This document shows positions 52,826 through 60,761 of a DNA stretch of 64,000 nucleotides, piece after piece. Position 1 is the stretch's first letter, and the number at the start of each line of letters is the position of its first letter. Location of the stretch: positions 2,666,001-2,730,000 of the forward strand of contig NZ_CP042968.1 in the NCBI RefSeq assembly GCF_001693515.2, in the 5' to 3' direction. The notes below the pieces were generated by a model. The model made no database searches, was not told the DNA's origin, and worked only from the letters and a program-made list of their open reading frames with translations. This DNA comes from Bradyrhizobium paxllaeri. Lineage in GTDB: Bacteria > Pseudomonadota > Alphaproteobacteria > Rhizobiales > Xanthobacteraceae. The position numbers and the translations under genes were made by a program.

Positions 52826-53850
52826 CCATGCTGGAGCAGACGCCGTCACCCGCCGAACTGCCGCTGCTCGATGTCAAGGATCTGGTGCAGCGCTACACGC
52901 TGCCGCGTGAAAGCATGTTCAAGCCGGCCGGGCAGGTGCATGCGCTCAACGGCGTCACCGCGCAGGTGGTGGCCGGCCGGAGTCTCGGCGTGGTCGGCGA
53001 ATCCGGATCGGGCAAGTCGACCTTTGCGCGGCTGGTGATGGCACTCGAGCAGCCTTCGTCGGGATCGGTGTCGCTGATGGGCCGGGACCTCAACCGGATG
53101 CCGGCTGACGAATTGCGCCGCGCCCGCCGCGATTTCCAGATGGTGTTTCAGGATCCCTATGGCTCGCTGGATCCGCGGCAGACCATCGCGCGCATCGTTG
53201 CGGAGCCTTTGACCGCGCTCGGACGCATGGACCGCGCCACGCTGCGCGAGCGTGTTGCCGGCGTGCTGCGGCAGGTAGGGCTGCGCGACGCGGACATGGA
53301 CAAGTTTCCGCATGAATTCTCCGGCGGCCAGCGGCAGCGCATCGCGATTGCGCGTGCGCTGATCACGCAGCCGAAACTGATTGTTGCTGACGAGCCCGTC
53401 AGCGCACTCGACGTCTCCGTGCAGGCGCAGGTGCTCAATCTGCTGCAAGACCTGCAGGATCAGTTTGGCCTGAGCTACATCCTGATCAGCCACGATCTGG
53501 CGGTAGTCGATTATCTCTGCGATGAGATCGCGGTGATGTATCTCGGCCGGATCGTCGAGCAGGGGAGCCCAGAGGATCTGTTCGCGCATTGCGCGCACCC
53601 ATATACGCGGGTGTTGCTCGAGGCCGTGCCGCGCGCAAATGCGGGCGGAGTACGTCGCCGTCGCGGCGCGCAATCGATCGCGTCCCAGTCGATCGGCGCG
53701 ACAGGATGCGCCTATGCGTCGCGCTGTCCGCTCGCCGATCAGCATTGCCGTGACACCGCGCCGGCGCTACGCAGCGTCGGCACGGCGCACCTTGCCGCCT
53801 GCCACCACGCCGAGGCCGTGATGACTTTGCCGCCGGCGGCGGGGGGTTAG
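52822..53850 (+). CDS. Peptide-type ABC transporter ATP-binding protein, DppF family
   Basis: A 342-residue ATPase: LVQRYTLPRESMFKPAGQVH, Walker A GESGSGKST, MVFQDPYGSLDPRQTIARIV, signature [15 protein letters not shown], Walker B LIVADEPVSALD. The C-terminus has the cysteine motif GCAYASRCPLADQHC. Confidence 0.93.
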   Translation: MTMLEQTPSPAELPLLDVKDLVQRYTLPRESMFKPAGQVHALNGVTAQVVAGRSLGVVGESGSGKSTFARLVMALEQPSSGSVSLMGRDLNRMPADELRRARRDFQMVFQDPYGSLDPRQTIARIVAEPLTALGRMDRATLRERVAGVLRQVGLRDADMDKFPHEFSGGQRQRIAIARALITQPKLIVADEPVSALDVSVQAQVLNLLQDLQDQFGLSYILISHDLAVVDYLCDEIAVMYLGRIVEQGSPEDLFAHCAHPYTRVLLEAVPRANAGGVRRRRGAQSIASQSIGATGCAYASRCPLADQHCRDTAPALRSVGTAHLAACHHAEAVMTLPPAAGG

Positions 53851-53903
53851 CCTTTTGAGCGAGACTGCACTAGGTTGTCTGAATAGGTCCGGGGGGAGCA
53901 GAT

Positions 53904-55400
53904 ATGCTGAAAAAACTGACCATTTTCGCGGTGGCCGCAGCGTTCGCCGCAATGCCGCTGCCGAGTCTGGCGCAAAGCAAGAAGGACAGCGTCGTCATGG
54001 CGATGACGCTGGAGCCGCCGGGGCTCGATCCCACCAACGCAGCGGCTGCGGCGATCGCCGAGGTCACGCTCTATAACCTCTATGAGACGCTGACCAAGAT
54101 CAATGAGGACGGCTCGGTATCGCCGCTGCTCGCCGAGAGCTGGCAGGCATCGGCCGACCTGAAGACCTATACGTTCAAGCTCCGCAAGGGTGTCAAATTC
54201 CACAATGGCGAGCCGTTCGATTCCGCGGCGGTGAAGTTCTCCTACGACCGCAACGCGGCGCCGACCTCTACCAACAAGGACAAGAGCCTGTATCAGGCTT
54301 TTGAGTCGGTCACCGCACCCGATGCGGAAACGATCGTCGTCGTTGTGAAATATTCCGAACCGAACCTGCCGTTCCTGCTGGGGCAGGCGGGCGGCTCGAT
54401 CGTCGAGCCGAAGAGCGCACCGACCAATGCGACGCAGCCGGTCGGCACCGGACCCTATACGCTCGGCGCCTGGGCCAAGGGGTCGTCGATCACCTTGAAC
54501 AAATGGCCCGGCTATCGCAACGCCGCCGCAATCAAGCTTTCCAAGGTCACCATCCGCTTCATCCCCGATCCCGCCGCGCAGGTGGCCGCGCTGCTGTCAG
54601 GGGACGTCGACGCTATTCCGCGCGCCCCGGTTCAGCGCAGCGTGGCGCAGTTCAAGGCCGACCCTCGCTTCAATGTGCTGATCGGCGGCTCCAGGGCCAA
54701 GACTATTGTCGGCATCAACGAACGGCGGAAGCCGCTCGACGATGTGCGGGTTCGTCGCGCCATCCTCGCCGCCATCGATCGCAAGGCGATGATCGACGGC
54801 GCCGTCGACGGTTTCGGGACGCCGATCGGCAGCTTCTATACGCCGGGATCGCTGGGCTATGTCGACACGACAGGCATCAATCCCTACGACCCCGAAAAGG
54901 CCAAGAAGCTGCTGGCGGAAGCCGGCGTGAAGACGCCGCTTGAGCTCAGCCTCAAGCTGCCGCCGCCGCCTTACGCGCGGCAGGGCGGCGAAGTCCTCGC
55001 GGCCCAGCTCGCCAAGGTCGGCATCATCGCCAAGATCGAGAACGTCGAATGGGCGCAGTGGCTGTCGCAGGTGTTTGCCGGCAACGGTCCGCACAATTTC
55101 GATCTCACCATCGTCTCGCATGTCGAGCCGTTCGATCTCGTGAAGATTACCGAGCCCGACTACTATCTCGGCTACAACAACGAAGCCTTCAACGCGCTCT
55201 ACAATCAGATCAGGGCAACACCGGCCGAGGCCGAGCGCGCCAAGCTGCTCGGCGACGCGCAGCGCATGCTGGCGACCGACGCGGTTGCGGGTTTCCTGTT
55301 CCAGCCGCAATGGATCACCGTTGCGAACAAGAAGCTGAAGGGCGTGTGGAAGGAAGTCCCGCAGTTCGAGAACGACTTCTCCGCCTGGTCCTGGGAATAG
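53904..55400 (+). CDS. Peptide-type ABC transporter substrate-binding protein (SBP family 5)
   Basis: A 498-residue periplasmic protein with a signal peptide ending SLAQ, then VVMAMTLEPPGLDPTNAAAA, LYETLTKINEDGSVSPLLAE SW, YTFKLRKGVKFHNGEPFDSA and a C-terminal binding-protein tail. It is the last gene of the operon, 53 bp after the ATPase; GGGGGAG precedes the ATG. Ligand not predictable. Confidence 0.93.
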   Translation: MLKKLTIFAVAAAFAAMPLPSLAQSKKDSVVMAMTLEPPGLDPTNAAAAAIAEVTLYNLYETLTKINEDGSVSPLLAESWQASADLKTYTFKLRKGVKFHNGEPFDSAAVKFSYDRNAAPTSTNKDKSLYQAFESVTAPDAETIVVVVKYSEPNLPFLLGQAGGSIVEPKSAPTNATQPVGTGPYTLGAWAKGSSITLNKWPGYRNAAAIKLSKVTIRFIPDPAAQVAALLSGDVDAIPRAPVQRSVAQFKADPRFNVLIGGSRAKTIVGINERRKPLDDVRVRRAILAAIDRKAMIDGAVDGFGTPIGSFYTPGSLGYVDTTGINPYDPEKAKKLLAEAGVKTPLELSLKLPPPPYARQGGEVLAAQLAKVGIIAKIENVEWAQWLSQVFAGNGPHNFDLTIVSHVEPFDLVKITEPDYYLGYNNEAFNALYNQIRATPAEAERAKLLGDAQRMLATDAVAGFLFQPQWITVANKKLKGVWKEVPQFENDFSAWSWE

Positions 55401-55433
55401 CCGCGGCGGGTATGACGCGACCGTCGTGGCCGA

Positions 55434-55694
55434 TCATCCCGACGGAGAGTGCAGGCAATTGCCTGGCCGCGGCTTGCTGCCGCGCTTGTCGGCCGGCACG
55501 TTGCAATTGTCGATCCGCTGCTCGTCCATCCACTTTTTTCCCATGCGCTCTTTTCCGGTCAGCGACCCAATAGCGGGCTGATCCGAGCCGGCATTCGGTG
55601 CGGTTTGGTCAGGCTTGCTGTCCTGCGCCAACGCCCCTGATGCGAGGAAGAGTACGAGAAGAAAACTGACCAGCCGTGGGTGAATCGGTTCCAT
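55434..55694 (-). CDS. Small secreted protein, 86 aa
   Basis: A signal peptide (SFLLVLFLASGALAQ) followed by a short polar protein with two cysteines, IDNCNVPADKRGSKPRPGNC. GGATATCC precedes the ATG. Divergent from another secreted protein at 55828. No family recognised. Confidence 0.6.
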   Translation of the reverse strand: MEPIHPRLVSFLLVLFLASGALAQDSKPDQTAPNAGSDQPAIGSLTGKERMGKKWMDEQRIDNCNVPADKRGSKPRPGNCLHSPSG

Positions 55695-55756
55695 CGGATA
55701 TCCTCATCGAGACTGGAAACATCAGATTAAACCTGCCGATATTCGCGTCGCCACCC

Positions 55757-55781
55757 GGAACCTGCAGACAATGGGTCGGTT
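55757..55781 (+). promoter_or_regulatory. Possible EcfG-like promoter
   Basis: GGAAC (55757-55761), 16 bp, GGTT (55778-55781): the -35 is exact and the -10 differs from CGTT at its first base. The secreted-protein gene starts 47 bp further on. Confidence 0.35.
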
Positions 55782-55827
55782 GCCTCTCATCAACATCGTG
55801 CACGCTTCACGATAAGAGGAGAGACAG

Positions 55828-56163
55828 ATGAAAATGAAACATCTCATTCTTGCCGGTTGCTCCGTGCTGGTCTTGAGCACCGGCGCAGCGCTGGCAGGCC
55901 CCTGTGATACGGGCCGCGCCGCCAACCTGAAGGACGCGGGCTCCGGTCCTGCCCAGACGGGCGACAGCCAGACGACAGGTATGGCCGCCAACACCGGTCA
56001 ACATCCACCGACCGGTACGATGAATCGATCGGCCGGAGACGTTGCTGCATCGTCGCAGGATACGCAGCGCCAGATGCAAGGCGAACCGACGGCTGCACAG
56101 CAGGCCGAAGGCGCCAAGGGTGACAAGAAGGCTGACAAGCAAGCCGCAGACAAGGATTGCTGA
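55828..56163 (+). CDS. Secreted low-complexity protein, 111 aa
   Basis: A signal peptide (KHLILAGCSVLVLSTGAALA) precedes a disordered Gln/Ala/Thr/Lys-rich mature region (SQTTGMAANTGQHPPTGTM, AAQQAEGAKGDKKADKQAAD) with one Cys near each end. GAGGAGAG lies upstream of the ATG. Similar in style to the protein at 5990. Function unknown. Confidence 0.65.
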   Translation: MKMKHLILAGCSVLVLSTGAALAGPCDTGRAANLKDAGSGPAQTGDSQTTGMAANTGQHPPTGTMNRSAGDVAASSQDTQRQMQGEPTAAQQAEGAKGDKKADKQAADKDC

Positions 56164-56275
56164 GGCGCTGAGCTGACGCGGTGACAGACGTCGCCGCTTC
56201 AATGGGTTCTTCGCCCGGCGGCAGATATGCGAACGGGCGTACTGACCGATGCGGCGCTGCGTCGATCCGCCGCCT

Positions 56276-56314
56276 GCCTTGTCCAAGAGCGAAGTAGCCT
56301 TGTCCAAGAGCGAA
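56276..56314 (+). repeat. Two direct repeats of 18 bp, 21-bp period, upstream of pqqA
   Basis: GCCTTGTCCAAGAGCGAA occurs at 56276-56293 and again at 56297-56314. The 21-bp period is two helical turns, as in tandem activator sites. It lies about 125-165 bp before pqqA. Confidence 0.5.
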
Positions 56315-56400
56315 ATGTTCGGCGTCCGGCGTGTGCGGATTCATCGACGTTCGCTCTTCCGAGCTTGCGCTGCGTTCAAGGGCAACCTAGTTTCGATGAC

Positions 56401-56416
56401 GGCACGAGGTCGTGCC
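56401..56416. promoter_or_regulatory. Short palindrome just upstream of pqqA
   Basis: GGCACGA-GG-TCGTGCC, 7-bp arms, ending 22 bp before the pqqA ATG. It could be an operator or a leader hairpin. Confidence 0.35.
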
Positions 56417-56438
56417 AACACTGCTTGGGAGGACCCTG

Positions 56439-56519
56439 ATGAGTTGGAAGACTCCGAAGATTGTGGAAGTGCCGGTGGGCATGGAAATCAACATGTACGC
56501 CTGCGCGGCGCGTAAATAA
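56439..56519 (+). CDS. pqqA: Coenzyme PQQ precursor peptide PqqA
   Basis: A 26-residue peptide starting MSWKTPKIVEVPVGMEIN and ending MYACAARK. Glu16 and Tyr20, the residues crosslinked to make PQQ, are present in the conserved E-I-N-M-Y spacing. A GGGAGG ribosome binding site lies 6-11 bp upstream. No pqqB, C, D or E follows in the window, so this is an orphan or secondary copy, or a copy expressed apart from the main operon. Confidence 0.92.
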   Translation: MSWKTPKIVEVPVGMEINMYACAARK

Positions 56520-56833
56520 AAACGCGTCGAAACGGTCTGCCCGGCTCCGGCAACACCTGTTGCTGTGGGCCGGGTGAACTGTTCTCCCACAAGCTGCAGG
56601 ACCTCTGGTTAGTTTTTCCCTGCTTTGCTGCAGGTCCGAATCCTGCCCAACCGAACGGTAGTCGCTGTAAGCAGCGGGTGGAAGGCCGTCGGATCACACG
56701 CCATCGTGTCTGGATTTCCTGCTTTTCCCAATTCTGCTTATTCCCATGGCTCGCCGACGATCCCTGCGTCATGCTAGGGTATGTCCTCGGCCAACGGTGG
56801 ATTTTTGTCCCCTCAACCCAATGACCCGCTGAA
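56520..56833. other. Intergenic stretch after pqqA, no gene assigned
   Basis: About 310 bp with no convincing frame. One motif near 56628-56650, GCAGG-TCCGAAT-CCTGC, resembles a tRNA T-arm with one base changed, but no matching acceptor, D or anticodon arms were found on either strand. The frames that cross it look like non-coding translations. Confidence 0.4.
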
Positions 56834-57706
56834 ATGCGAACGTTGATGCGCACAAAGACCTTCCAGGCGGCGGTCGTGTCTCTTGCTACGCTGCTGCCGG
56901 CGTGTGCCCAGGCCGAAGGCATCGATACCGAGCATATTTTCGGCTTCATGATTGGAGCCGATGTCGGCAGTGTCGGCGAACGGGAATTTCAAACCGAGAC
57001 GACCGGGCGTTTCGGCAGGAGCGGGGGCACCTATCGGGCGCTCGGCCAGGAGTTTGAGCTGGAGTTCGTACCGGTCAGGAATTTTCGAGTCGAGGTCGGC
57101 AGCGCCTTTGCATCGCATCTGATCAGCGGCGTGCCGGGTCTTGACGACCAGCGCCGGCTATCGTGGCAGGGCGCGTCGATCGATTTTCGCTACCGTTTTC
57201 TCGATCGAGAGACGGCGCCGTTCGGGCTCACCTTCGCGACAGAAATGCACACGCATCGTGTCGATGAAACGACGGCTGAATCGGTCAGGAGTTTCGGGAC
57301 GGAATTCAGGCTGGCGTTCGATCGGGAGCTCGTGCCGGATCGCGTCATTGCGGCGTTCAACCTGATCTACGAACCGGAGTGGACGCGCGTGATCGGCAGT
57401 CGCGTCATGGAGCGCGACTCCACGGCAGGCGCGGCGCTCGGGGTGCTGGCGCAGGTGCGGCCGGGCTTTCTGCTGGGCGGCGAGGCGCGGTACTTGCGGA
57501 AGTATGAGGGGATCGGCCTGGAGGAGCTTGCCGGGCAGGCGTTGTACGTTGGTCCGACAGCGTATTTCCAGTTGTCGAAGCGCTCGCGGCTGACCGCGAG
57601 CTGGAGCGTCCAGGCATGGGGACGTCCGGCGGGGGCGACTGCCAGCCTTGATCTCGTCAATTTCGACCGCCATCAGGCGCGACTGGTATTCGGCGTTAAC
57701 TTTTAG
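56834..57706 (+). CDS. Putative outer-membrane beta-barrel protein, 290 aa
   Basis: An N-terminal signal peptide (VVSLATLLPACAQAEG) is followed by alternating beta strands with aromatic ends (FELEFVPVRNFRVEVGS, SIDFRYRFL, FRLAFDRELVPD, LIYEPEWTRV) and a C-terminal F (LVFGVNF), the usual outer-membrane signature. No named family. Starts at 56834 or 56846. It is transcribed away from pqqA in the same direction. Confidence 0.65.
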   Translation: MRTLMRTKTFQAAVVSLATLLPACAQAEGIDTEHIFGFMIGADVGSVGEREFQTETTGRFGRSGGTYRALGQEFELEFVPVRNFRVEVGSAFASHLISGVPGLDDQRRLSWQGASIDFRYRFLDRETAPFGLTFATEMHTHRVDETTAESVRSFGTEFRLAFDRELVPDRVIAAFNLIYEPEWTRVIGSRVMERDSTAGAALGVLAQVRPGFLLGGEARYLRKYEGIGLEELAGQALYVGPTAYFQLSKRSRLTASWSVQAWGRPAGATASLDLVNFDRHQARLVFGVNF

Positions 57707-57820
57707 TGCGGGGGGTGCGCCCGGCTCGGTTCCGGCTTTCACGGTGGTGTGAAACCTTGCTTCACCCATTGTCGTATCTCTTTGCGTTATCATCCGGGAA
57801 CTATTCAAGGGATATCAGGC

Positions 57821-58057
57821 ATGACTCCGATAGATTTGATCGTGACCGTTTGTGCGGTGCTCTCGCCGACCACCTGCGAGGAAACCCATTTGGTCTTTTC
57901 TTCGAACGCGTCGCTGCGGCAATGCACCATGGCGGCGCAGCCCTACATCGCGCAATGGGTGAATGAGCATCCAAAATGGACGGCCGTCAAATGGCGCTGC
58001 GAATATCCCGGCACCAACCGCAAGGCTTCCGGCGAGGCGGTGTGGTCCGTCGGCTGA
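57821..58057 (+). CDS. Hypothetical 78-aa cysteine-containing protein
   Basis: MTPIDLIVTVCAVLSPTTCE ETHLVF begins a short protein with four cysteines and WTAVKWRCEYPG near the end. Similar short proteins with CxxxxxxxC and a terminal W-R-C are seen in alphaproteobacteria, but no function is known. The Met at 57821 is preferred; ATCAGG upstream is a weak binding site. Confidence 0.6.
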   Translation: MTPIDLIVTVCAVLSPTTCEETHLVFSSNASLRQCTMAAQPYIAQWVNEHPKWTAVKWRCEYPGTNRKASGEAVWSVG

Positions 58058-58075
58058 TATCGTCTGCAGCGGCGG

Positions 58076-58426
58076 CTACTTGTTGCAATCCTTGAGATCC
58101 TTGTCCGCGACTGAAAACACGGCGTCAGCCTTGATTTCGATGTCACGAACGAAGCAGTGCTTCGCGCCGCGATAGCCGACCTTCGCGTCATAGCGCCCCG
58201 GCTCCACGCCCATGATGCGCAGGCGCTCGTCGTGGTCGACTTCCTTATCCTTGTCGTTCAAGGTCAGGTTGGGTCCCCAGTCGTTCTTGCCGACCGGTGA
58301 AAGCTGAAACTCCGAAATGGTCGCGGTCGTCAGATTCCACAATCGGATGCCTTTTCCCTTTCCCTGCGCGGCCGCTTCATTGGCGCCCGCTGACAACAGT
58401 GCCGCCAAAGCCAGTATCCATCGCAT
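58076..58426 (-). CDS. Secreted hypothetical protein, 116 aa
   Basis: A signal peptide (MRWILALAALLSAGANEAAA Q) precedes a small beta-rich domain: GIRLWNLTTATISEFQLSPV, GRYDAKVGYRGAKHCFVRDI EIKA. Two cysteines (HCFV and the terminal DCNK) may pair. AAAGGA lies just before the chosen ATG; another ATG five codons upstream is possible. No known family name. Confidence 0.7.
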   Translation of the reverse strand: MRWILALAALLSAGANEAAAQGKGKGIRLWNLTTATISEFQLSPVGKNDWGPNLTLNDKDKEVDHDERLRIMGVEPGRYDAKVGYRGAKHCFVRDIEIKADAVFSVADKDLKDCNK

Positions 58427-58460
58427 GGGCAGTCCTTTCATTGCGGAACGGGTAGAGCTG

Positions 58461-59255
58461 TCATTGCCTTGTCAGACGGTCGCGATTCCTGGCCTTGTCG
58501 AAATTTCTTGCCCGGTCGAGGCCAATGGGAGTGATCAACCGGGCTGACGCGAGATCGGCACTATCGAAATCGGTATCGATGACGGTGACACCGGTCAAGT
58601 CGGCGCCTCCAAGCTGGGCTCCCTTCAGCGACGCGCCCGTGAGGTCGCCGCCCCTCAGCACGGCAAATTCGAGATCGACGCGCGACAGGTCGGCGCCGCG
58701 CGCGTTCAACCGCTCGAGATTGGCGGATCTAAGCACCGCACGCATCAGACCCATGGACTGGTTGCGCATGTCCGCGCCCAGATTTGCCTCCGCGATCGAG
58801 GCCCCCACGAGGCTTGCGCCGGTGAGATCGGCAGCGACGCGCGCGCCAGAAAGATCGGCGCCGTCGAGGCGGGCGCGCGCCATCTGCGAAGCGAACAGGT
58901 TTGCGCCCCGCAAGCTCGCGCCGGTCAGGTCGGCCTCGAGCAGCCAAGCCTGATCGAGGACGGCGCGGTCTAATTTGGCGCCGGCGAGCTTCGTCTTGTT
59001 GAGCTTGGCCGCGCGGAAAATGGCGCCGGACAGGTTGAGCCCCGACAGATCGAGGCCGGATAATCTCTTTCCTGTGAAATCGGCGGGCGCGGCAGCGGTC
59101 GCCGCAGCAAGGGTGGCCTCGACCTCCGCGCGGGTCAATTCGGCCGTGACCATGTCGGGCGACGCCAGGTCGACATGACGCATCATGTCCTGCGCCGTTG
59201 CCGTCATAGCCACAAGAGCAAGACCGAGCGCCGTCATTCCAATCGCGCGCTTCAT
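58461..59255 (-). CDS. Secreted pentapeptide-repeat protein
   Basis: A 264-residue protein: signal peptide to about ATAQ, then an Ala-rich helix, then about 30 pentapeptide repeats (A[DN]LxG type), for example LSGLDLSGLNLSGAIFRAAK and ADLTGASLVGASIAEANLGA. The repeats form a right-handed quadrilateral helix; periplasmic examples have no assigned function. It is the last gene of the minus-strand run that starts at 61736. Confidence 0.9.
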   Translation of the reverse strand: MKRAIGMTALGLALVAMTATAQDMMRHVDLASPDMVTAELTRAEVEATLAAATAAAPADFTGKRLSGLDLSGLNLSGAIFRAAKLNKTKLAGAKLDRAVLDQAWLLEADLTGASLRGANLFASQMARARLDGADLSGARVAADLTGASLVGASIAEANLGADMRNQSMGLMRAVLRSANLERLNARGADLSRVDLEFAVLRGGDLTGASLKGAQLGGADLTGVTVIDTDFDSADLASARLITPIGLDRARNFDKARNRDRLTRQ

Positions 59256-59304
59256 CGTCAACTCCAGCCGGTCGTTTGATCCTAGCACCGGCCGCTTGCG
59301 CTGC

Positions 59305-60033
59305 CTATGAGGCGCTCTCCTTGGGCGGACCGCCATTGATCCACCGCATGATTTCCGACCTGATGGCGGCAATCTCGCCTTCGCCGCGTGCGCTTCGCGG
59401 GGTGCGGATGGGCAGGTCCGCGAGAAGGCGGGCCGGCCGCGGCGACAGCAGGATCAAGCGATCGCCGAGACGAACTGCGTCGTCCACATCATGGGTGACC
59501 AGCAGCGTTATCACGGAGCGGCCGTCCATCAACATGGCGATCTGATCGCGCAGACGGGCGGCGAGGGCGATATCCAGCGAGGCCAGCGGTTCGTCGAGAA
59601 TGAGCAATTCCGGCTCGACGGCGAACGCGCGAGCGAGCGCAACGCGCCGCGCGAGGCCGAGCGATAGCTCGCCCGGAAAATGGTTGCGATGTGCCTCCAG
59701 CTCGAGAATTTCGAACAGGGATGAAAGCTTCTTGTCGTCGGCGTGAGGCGCGGCAAGCCGCACATTTTCCTCGACCGAGCGCCACGGCAACAGCCGCGGC
59801 TCCTGGAATACGAATCCGATCCGCGCCCCAGCGGGACGCGAGACGCGTCCCTGAAAGTCGTGGTCGAGACCGGCGAGAATCCGTAGCATCGTACTCTTGC
59901 CGCAGCCGGATGGACCGACCAATACGCCGACCTCTCCTGCATCAAGTGCGAAGGCCACGCCATTGATGACGTCGTGCCGTTCGCCCGCTGCGTTCTTGAA
60001 GATCTTGCTCGTGATATCGACTTCAAGCCGCAC
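59305..60033 (-). CDS. NitT/TauT-type ABC transporter ATP-binding protein
   Basis: A 242-residue ATPase: Walker A GPSGCGKST, FVFQEPRLLPWRSVEENVRL, an unusual signature LSLGLARRVALARAF in place of LSGGxxQR, and Walker B LLILDEPLASLD. It is the SsuB/TauB/nitrate type. It overlaps the permease gene by 11 bp. Confidence 0.9.
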   Translation of the reverse strand: MRLEVDITSKIFKNAAGERHDVINGVAFALDAGEVGVLVGPSGCGKSTMLRILAGLDHDFQGRVSRPAGARIGFVFQEPRLLPWRSVEENVRLAAPHADDKKLSSLFEILELEAHRNHFPGELSLGLARRVALARAFAVEPELLILDEPLASLDIALAARLRDQIAMLMDGRSVITLLVTHDVDDAVRLGDRLILLSPRPARLLADLPIRTPRSARGEGEIAAIRSEIMRWINGGPPKESAS

Positions 60034-60760
60034 GGGGACGCCACCGGGTTAGCCGGGCCTCAAACGGCTGTACCAACAAGGTTTCAATGACGAGCACGAT
60101 CGCCGCGAAGCTCAGCGAATAGGCAAGCAATAGCGGAATGTCGAATAGCTGGAACGCCACGCCGATCTCGAAACCAACGCCGTTCGGGCGGCCGAGCAAT
60201 TCCGCAACCAGAACGATCTTCCAGACCAGGGATAATCCCGATCGGGCGGCGGCTGCGATATAGGGCGATAGTTGCGGCAAGATGACGTGCCGGTACTTGC
60301 TCCATCGCGGCAACGCAAACACCGTCGCCATTTCGTCAAGCGCCGCGTCCAGGGCACGCGCGCCCTCGCGCAGCGTAACGACAGCGGTCGGGAGCTTGTT
60401 GATGGCGATGGCCGCAATGGCGGCGACTTCAGTCAATCCGGCCCAGATATAGGCGAGCACGATGACCACGAGCGCCGGCAGATTGAGCAGCAGGATCAGC
60501 CAGGGGTCGCCAAGCCGATCCGCGAGCCGTACCCGGCCCATCAGGTACCCGATGGCGGCGCCCAGCGCCATCGCCAGCGTGAAGGCGAGCGTCACGCGCG
60601 CCAATGTCGCGCCGAGGTGGAAGAACAAGTCGCCTGACCGTGCTTCCGCAATCATGGCCGCGAGCACGGTGGGGGGAGGCGGCAGTTTCGCATCACCGGC
60701 AAACAGTGCGGCAATCCACCAGATTGCGAAGAACATGGCGAATGACAGCAGGCGCGGCAC
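60023..60760 (-). CDS. NitT/TauT-type ABC transporter permease
   Basis: A 245-residue permease of the SsuC/TauC kind: MFFAIWWIAALFAGDAKLPP PPTVL, ATLARVTLAFTLAMALGAAI GYLMGR, EMATVFALPRWSKYRHVILP and SGLSLVWKIVLVAELLGRPN. The start is a GTG at 60760, 2 bp from the stop of the binding-protein gene; the frame upstream is non-coding. Confidence 0.9.
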   Translation of the reverse strand: MPRLLSFAMFFAIWWIAALFAGDAKLPPPPTVLAAMIAEARSGDLFFHLGATLARVTLAFTLAMALGAAIGYLMGRVRLADRLGDPWLILLLNLPALVVIVLAYIWAGLTEVAAIAAIAINKLPTAVVTLREGARALDAALDEMATVFALPRWSKYRHVILPQLSPYIAAAARSGLSLVWKIVLVAELLGRPNGVGFEIGVAFQLFDIPLLLAYSLSFAAIVLVIETLLVQPFEARLTRWRPRAA

Positions 60761-60761
60761 G

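Noticed and set aside
56488..56949. A 153-codon minus-strand frame over the pqqA and post-pqqA region
   Set aside because: It runs antisense to pqqA and into the beta-barrel gene, and its sequence looks like translation of non-coding DNA.
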